From PALSA-1006 sp036171275 (lineage in GTDB: Bacteria > Pseudomonadota > Gammaproteobacteria > Burkholderiales > Gallionellaceae), in contig JAVHQT010000067.1 in assembly GCA_036171275.1 (NCBI GenBank), forward strand, positions 1-36,478: a DNA stretch of 36,478 nucleotides, given 5' to 3'. The notes beneath the pieces were generated by a model, which was not told where the DNA came from, searched no databases, and worked only from the letters and a program-made list of their open reading frames with translations. The translations under genes and the position numbers were made by a program. Shown one piece after another: positions 32,848 through 36,478 of this stretch; positions within the stretch are counted from its first letter, which is position 1, and every line of letters begins with the position of its first letter.

Positions 32848-34932
32848 TTAGTGCGCGGTTGCTGCTTCGGCATTGATGCCGGTGTTTTGACGAACATACA
32901 GTTCATCCCACATTGCTTCAGCACGTTTATCACGGGTAAAAAGTGAACCCAAAATGACGAGCAGGAAAGCCAAAGGAATGGAAATTAGTCCTGGATTTTT
33001 TAACAAGAAGAAAGGTTTTTCTAAGCCCAAGATGCTGGTGGTTTGACCGGCGAAGGTTTTTAAATCGGCTTCCGCTTTGGCTTTGGCTTTTTCGACTGCT
33101 GCAATGTTTTTCTTTACTTTTGCAATGTCTGCTTCGGCTACTTTTTTCGACTCTGCATCGGTAATCGCTGGCAAGGCTGCTTCCATCGGTTCAAGTTTGG
33201 CTTTTAAAGCGGCCAATTTGTCTGCTGCGCCGAGCTTGGCTGGTTTTTCTGCCGAAGCAGGTGCCGCTGGTTTGGCTAATACGCAACCATCTAAGGCAAA
33301 GAGTTCGCAGATAAATGCCGAACGCTCGATCGCAGGAGTCGCTTCTTTAGCCGGAACAGCTGGTTCGCCATTCAAGACTTTATTCGCGCCTGCAGTCACT
33401 GCTTTGGGATAGGTCATATTCGGTGAAATCATCACCAACCCAATCGCGGTTAAAGCACCAACTACCATGCCGAGGATAATGCCGGTGGTGTTGCACTTTT
33501 TCCAGTACAAAGTTAGGAATACAGCGGGCAAGTTGCTGGAGGCTGCCACGGCAAAGGCCAGCGCAACCAAGTGCGCCACGTTTTGACCTTTGGCCAAAAT
33601 GCCTACCGTAATCGCGATGATACCGACGATAACCGAAGCCACGCGAGCTGCCACTACTTGCTCTTTCGGTGTTGCTTTTTCACCGCGAATCACGCCCACG
33701 TAAATGTCATGCGCCATGGCCGAGGCGGAAGCTAAAACCAATCCGGCCACCACGGCAACAATTGTGGCAAATGCAACAGCAGCCACGAATGCCAGCATAA
33801 AGTTACCCATGACTGAGTCTGCGCCACCGCCTAAGTATTGCGCTAATAAAGGACCGGCCATATTGCCACCGGCATCCACCGAGGCAATTTGAGCTGAGCC
33901 TACCAACATGGCTGCACCTGTTCCGAGGAACAAGGTTAAGACATAGAAACCACCAATAATGCCCATCGCCCAGATGACGGACACACGCGCGGCTTGTGCT
34001 GTTGGAACGGTAAAGAAACGCATCAAAATGTGTGGCATTCCGGCTGTGCCCAACACTAACGCCATTCCAAGTGAGATTTGGTCAATCGGATTTTTCAGAA
34101 ACAAACCGGGTTCAAGGAAGCGCTGACCGAGTTCATCTACCGACATGGTGTTAGATTTATCGCCGAGTAATTTGGTGACTTGGGCAATGACATCAGGATC
34201 GGCAACCACTGCCTGTAAGTAGGCAGGTAGACTAAAACCGTACGGTGCCCAAACCATGGCAACTAAAATAATCGAAGCCATTACCAGTAAAACCGCTTTG
34301 GTGATTTGTACCCAAGTGGTGGCTTTCATGCCGCCGAAAACCACATAAACCAGCATCAAAATACCCACGCCGATAATGGACGTTTCGTAATTGATTCCAA
34401 TCAGGGTTTTAATTAACACGCCGCCACCGACCATTTGAGCGGTTAGGTAAAAAGTTGAAACAGTGATGGTGGATAGTGCGGCGACGACTTTGGTTTTCTT
34501 TGGGTCATTACGGAAAGCGAGAATGTCGCCCATGGTGTATTTGCCGATATTGCGGCAAGGTTCTGCAATCACCAATAACACGGTGATGTACGCCACCAAC
34601 CAGCCGACGGAATACATAAAGCCATCGTAACCATACAGTGAAATTAAGCCAGCAATGCCTAGGAATGACGCGGCAGAAAGATAGTCACCCGCAATGGCCC
34701 AACCGTTTTGAATGCCGCTGACGGAACGCCCTGCGGCATAAAATTCTGAAGTGGAATGGGTGGAGCGCGCTGCCCAAAAAGTGATGGCCATGGTAATGGC
34801 GATAATCATGCCGAAAACGGCAAAGGTAAGCCATTTGAATTGGTCGGCAACCACACCGCCATCGGCGAAAGCCAGTCCGCTGACCGACAAACCAGCCAAG
34901 GCAACTAGATATTTATTGAGCGTTAAATTCAT
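32848..34932 (-). CDS. actP: Sodium:solute symporter, acetate permease (ActP/VC_2705) type
   Basis: 694 residues, longer than E. coli ActP (549). It begins with a signal-like helix (YLVALAGLSVSGLAFADGG) and then the SSS core: FYAAGRSVSGIQNGWAIAGDYLSAASFLG, GDILAFR, GGGVLIKTLIG, LGTAGMPHILMRFFTVP, AFVAAVAFATIVAVVAGLVLASASAMAHD. About residues 505-630 form an inserted soluble segment rich in alanine and lysine with coiled-coil character, before the last helix. By family it brings in acetate or a similar small acid with sodium. It is coupled to the DUF485 gene (ATGA overlap), which is the normal yjcH-actP pair. Confidence 0.93.
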   Translation of the reverse strand: MNLTLNKYLVALAGLSVSGLAFADGGVVADQFKWLTFAVFGMIIAITMAITFWAARSTHSTSEFYAAGRSVSGIQNGWAIAGDYLSAASFLGIAGLISLYGYDGFMYSVGWLVAYITVLLVIAEPCRNIGKYTMGDILAFRNDPKKTKVVAALSTITVSTFYLTAQMVGGGVLIKTLIGINYETSIIGVGILMLVYVVFGGMKATTWVQITKAVLLVMASIILVAMVWAPYGFSLPAYLQAVVADPDVIAQVTKLLGDKSNTMSVDELGQRFLEPGLFLKNPIDQISLGMALVLGTAGMPHILMRFFTVPTAQAARVSVIWAMGIIGGFYVLTLFLGTGAAMLVGSAQIASVDAGGNMAGPLLAQYLGGGADSVMGNFMLAFVAAVAFATIVAVVAGLVLASASAMAHDIYVGVIRGEKATPKEQVVAARVASVIVGIIAITVGILAKGQNVAHLVALAFAVAASSNLPAVFLTLYWKKCNTTGIILGMVVGALTAIGLVMISPNMTYPKAVTAGANKVLNGEPAVPAKEATPAIERSAFICELFALDGCVLAKPAAPASAEKPAKLGAADKLAALKAKLEPMEAALPAITDAESKKVAEADIAKVKKNIAAVEKAKAKAEADLKTFAGQTTSILGLEKPFFLLKNPGLISIPLAFLLVILGSLFTRDKRAEAMWDELYVRQNTGINAEAATAH

Positions 34933-35252
34933 TTGATGCTCCCCGAGTTGACGTCATTGATAATTTCTTGCGCCATGGTGTCGAACTCACCGTTGGCTTT
35001 TTTAGAATAGACAAAAGCGATGGTCCAAGCCACCACAAATTGCGATAAGGCAAACAACAGCCCGACATTGATCACGCCCCAGACTTTAATTTTGTATAAG
35101 TCTTGAAAATAGGCTGCGCCGATTGGCAGCATAAAATAGTAAATAATTGAAAAAATCATCAATCCCCATAAGAAAAATGTTTTCTTGCGATGCAATGCTT
35201 GAAATTTAGGATGGCTATCAATTGCGGCCCAATTTACATTCGAATTTGACAT
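34929..35252 (-). CDS. DUF485 (YjcH-like) membrane protein
   Basis: 107 residues with two membrane helices (about 27-47 and 60-82). FQALHRKKTFFLWGLMIFSIIYYFMLPI and VAWTIAFVYSKKANGEFD are typical of DUF485. These proteins sit upstream of actP-type symporters and are thought to help them. AGGGA lies seven bases before the ATG and the gene overlaps actP by four bases. Confidence 0.93.
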   Translation of the reverse strand: MSNSNVNWAAIDSHPKFQALHRKKTFFLWGLMIFSIIYYFMLPIGAAYFQDLYKIKVWGVINVGLLFALSQFVVAWTIAFVYSKKANGEFDTMAQEIINDVNSGSIK

Positions 35253-35273
35253 TTTCTATTCCCTTAATTCGAT

Positions 35274-35304
35274 CAAAAAAACAAAGTCAGGCATTCAGTC
35301 TGAC
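35274..35304 (-). terminator. Terminator of the response regulator gene
   Basis: On the minus strand a short stem (GTCAG 35286-35290 with CTGAC 35300-35304) is followed by a T-rich run (35285-35274). It lies between the regulator stop and the DUF485 start. The stem is only five pairs, so confidence is moderate. Confidence 0.5.
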
Positions 35305-35398
35305 CAACTCGTACAGCGGGCGCGAGGTTACGTGAAGCTAGAAATTATTGCAATGCGGCAAGGCGTCGCAGTGAAGAAAAAAAGCTCTCAATGTGCGC

Positions 35399-35872
35399 TT
35401 AAATTTCCTTGATTTCGTCAGCAAAATCGAGTTTTCTTTGGCGCGGTTGCAACCAGTAGTCCAGTAATTCAGTGAGCAATAAGGCGTATTGCTCAGCATC
35501 TGTGGGTTTATTGACAAAGCGATTTGCACCCGCCTGATAGCTGAGTATCACCTCGGCGGGTTCATGGGTTTGCGAATAAACGATAATCGGTAAATCGGCC
35601 AGTTTGCGATTCATACGCAAATGACGCAACGCCGCCAACTCTGCTAATTTCGGCAACTTAAGATCGAACATCACCATCTGTGGCAGCGTTTTTTTCGATT
35701 TGGCATGCAGTAAAAACCAGGCTAAAGCGGCCTCGCCATCGCTCACCACTTCTAAAACAACCACCCGACCGCACTGCGCGCACGCCTGCCTAACCCGCTC
35801 AATTTCAGCCGAATCATCTTCCACCAACAAAATGGTTGGCTGTACAGTGCGGTTAGTCAATGGAGTTCGCAT
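35399..35872 (-). CDS. Single-domain response regulator (Rcp1-like)
   Basis: 157 residues, a receiver domain only. It has the acidic pair in LLVEDDSAEIERV, the phosphoacceptor aspartate in VMFDLKLPKL (about residue 70), a serine/threonine in IIVYSQT and the lysine in FVNKPTD. Its length and the FDLKLP/YSQT features fit regulators that pass a signal to a kinase or bind a partner protein rather than DNA. No kinase is adjacent. No clear ribosome site precedes the ATG, so translation may depend on the short frame upstream. Confidence 0.9.
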   Translation of the reverse strand: MRTPLTNRTVQPTILLVEDDSAEIERVRQACAQCGRVVVLEVVSDGEAALAWFLLHAKSKKTLPQMVMFDLKLPKLAELAALRHLRMNRKLADLPIIVYSQTHEPAEVILSYQAGANRFVNKPTDAEQYALLLTELLDYWLQPRQRKLDFADEIKEI

Positions 35873-35884
35873 TTCAATTAAATT

Positions 35885-35995
35885 CTATCGCTTCGTCATA
35901 ATGATACGCGCCTGAGCGAAATAGACAGGTAACGCGCCATCTTCAAGCACAATGCGGTGGTTATTGATGGGGGCTGATCTTTCTAGGGTTAACAT
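35885..35995 (-). CDS. Possible 36-residue peptide upstream of the response regulator
   Basis: A short frame MLTLERSAPINNHRIVLEDG to ARIIMTKR, with a good ribosome site (AAAGGA) seven bases before its ATG. It ends 12 bases before the response regulator start, which itself lacks a ribosome site. It may be a small translated gene or a leader peptide that couples translation. I do not recognise the sequence. Confidence 0.35.
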   Translation of the reverse strand: MLTLERSAPINNHRIVLEDGALPVYFAQARIIMTKR

Positions 35996-36036
35996 CAATG
36001 ATTCCTTTAGGTTGCTTTTTGCAACTGACTTGCAGC

Positions 36037-36471
36037 TTAGACCAGATTTTTCTCCAGAACCTCAACCATGTCTTTTAATCCTTTCGACTTCGCCAAACTG
36101 AGGGGGGATTTGCCATCACCATTAATTGCAAGTGGAGACGCGCCTTTAGAAATAAGAAGAGCTACAATATTTAAATGATTGGTAATAACCGCCCAGTGCA
36201 AACCCTTATTTCCATTACTTGAAGAGACAGCAAGTAAAAGTGGATTCTGTTCAACTGCACTAAAAACTTTGTCTATATATCCACAGCTACAATTATTTAA
36301 AAAATCCTTACCTTCGGTACTTTCTGCCAAGTTTTTTATATCCTCGGCTGATTTTCCATAAAATGCTTGTTCTTTAAAGCTTAACCGAGCTAATAACTCT
36401 AGATGTTCCTGAGTTTTCTTCTCAATCGCTATTTTCTCTACTTCTAACTGAGATTTATTAGCTGACTTCAT
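36037..36471 (-). CDS. Ankyrin-repeat protein
   Basis: 144 residues. The first half is charged and helical with no known motif; NNCSCGYIDKVFSAVEQNP may be a degenerate first repeat. About residues 88-140 contain ankyrin repeats: NKGLHWAVITNHLNIVALLISKGASPLAINGDGKSPLSLAKSKGLKDMVEVLEK. Ankyrin repeats bind other proteins. The ATG lies seven bases from the window edge, so upstream context is unseen and a longer N-terminus cannot be ruled out. Confidence 0.8.
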   Translation of the reverse strand: MKSANKSQLEVEKIAIEKKTQEHLELLARLSFKEQAFYGKSAEDIKNLAESTEGKDFLNNCSCGYIDKVFSAVEQNPLLLAVSSSNGNKGLHWAVITNHLNIVALLISKGASPLAINGDGKSPLSLAKSKGLKDMVEVLEKNLV

Positions 36472-36478
36472 TCTTTCT

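Overview
The window looks like a gammaproteobacterial chromosome segment of moderate G+C. It carries housekeeping clusters typical of that class (lepA-lepB-rnc-era, coaBC-dut, uvrB, radC, greB, gluQ, proA). These sit beside a central-carbon and storage module: phosphoketolase plus acetate kinase, glgC, malQ, a GH57 glucan enzyme, and an acetate-type symporter with its DUF485 partner. That mix would fit a type I methanotroph/methylotroph or a sulfur-oxidising gammaproteobacterium, but the genus cannot be fixed from sequence alone. A run of exactly 100 N (27437-27536) shows this is a scaffolded assembly.

Layout. 1-1500 is a decayed accessory patch. It holds the 3' end of an unknown gene, an intact Phd/ParE-type toxin-antitoxin pair with a clear promoter/operator, a fragment of an IS3-family transposase, and a dead vapBC locus. 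In the latter, vapB has a 2-nt insertion and vapC is cut after five codons, directly at the IS3 fragment. 1879-4919 holds uvrB, converging on radC and a lone HPt phosphotransfer gene. 4979-9191 is the minus-strand lepA-lepB-rnc-era series. 9441-12683 has an NlpC/P60 lipoprotein, an ElyC/YdcF-like membrane protein, dut and coaBC. 12730-16362 has a Cache-HAMP-PAS-GGDEF-EAL protein, greB with an acidic N-terminal extension, and the stump of a caspase-like gene.

16388-19876 is xfp-ackA: phosphoketolase makes acetyl phosphate, which acetate kinase can turn into acetate and ATP. 20153-25471 holds dedA, a membrane-anchored glutaredoxin-like gene, gluQ, yccA (Bax-inhibitor-1 family) and a large FtsX/YbbP-type permease with no ATPase gene next to it. 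25781-30675 is glycogen/alpha-glucan metabolism on the minus strand (glgC, GH57, malQ), broken by a strong terminator and by a 15-bp tandem repeat containing the assembly gap. 31153-35252 holds proA with a small zinc-ribbon membrane protein, and the DUF485-actP pair. The window ends with a single-domain response regulator and an ankyrin-repeat protein.

I found no CRISPR array, tRNA, rRNA or complete insertion sequence, and no clear case for a wholly new multi-gene system. The features most worth a second look are the IS3/vapBC fusion, the collapsed 15-bp repeat between two glucan genes, the caspase stump, the structured leaders of glgC and yccA, the ATPase-less permease and the alanine/lysine-rich insert in the symporter.
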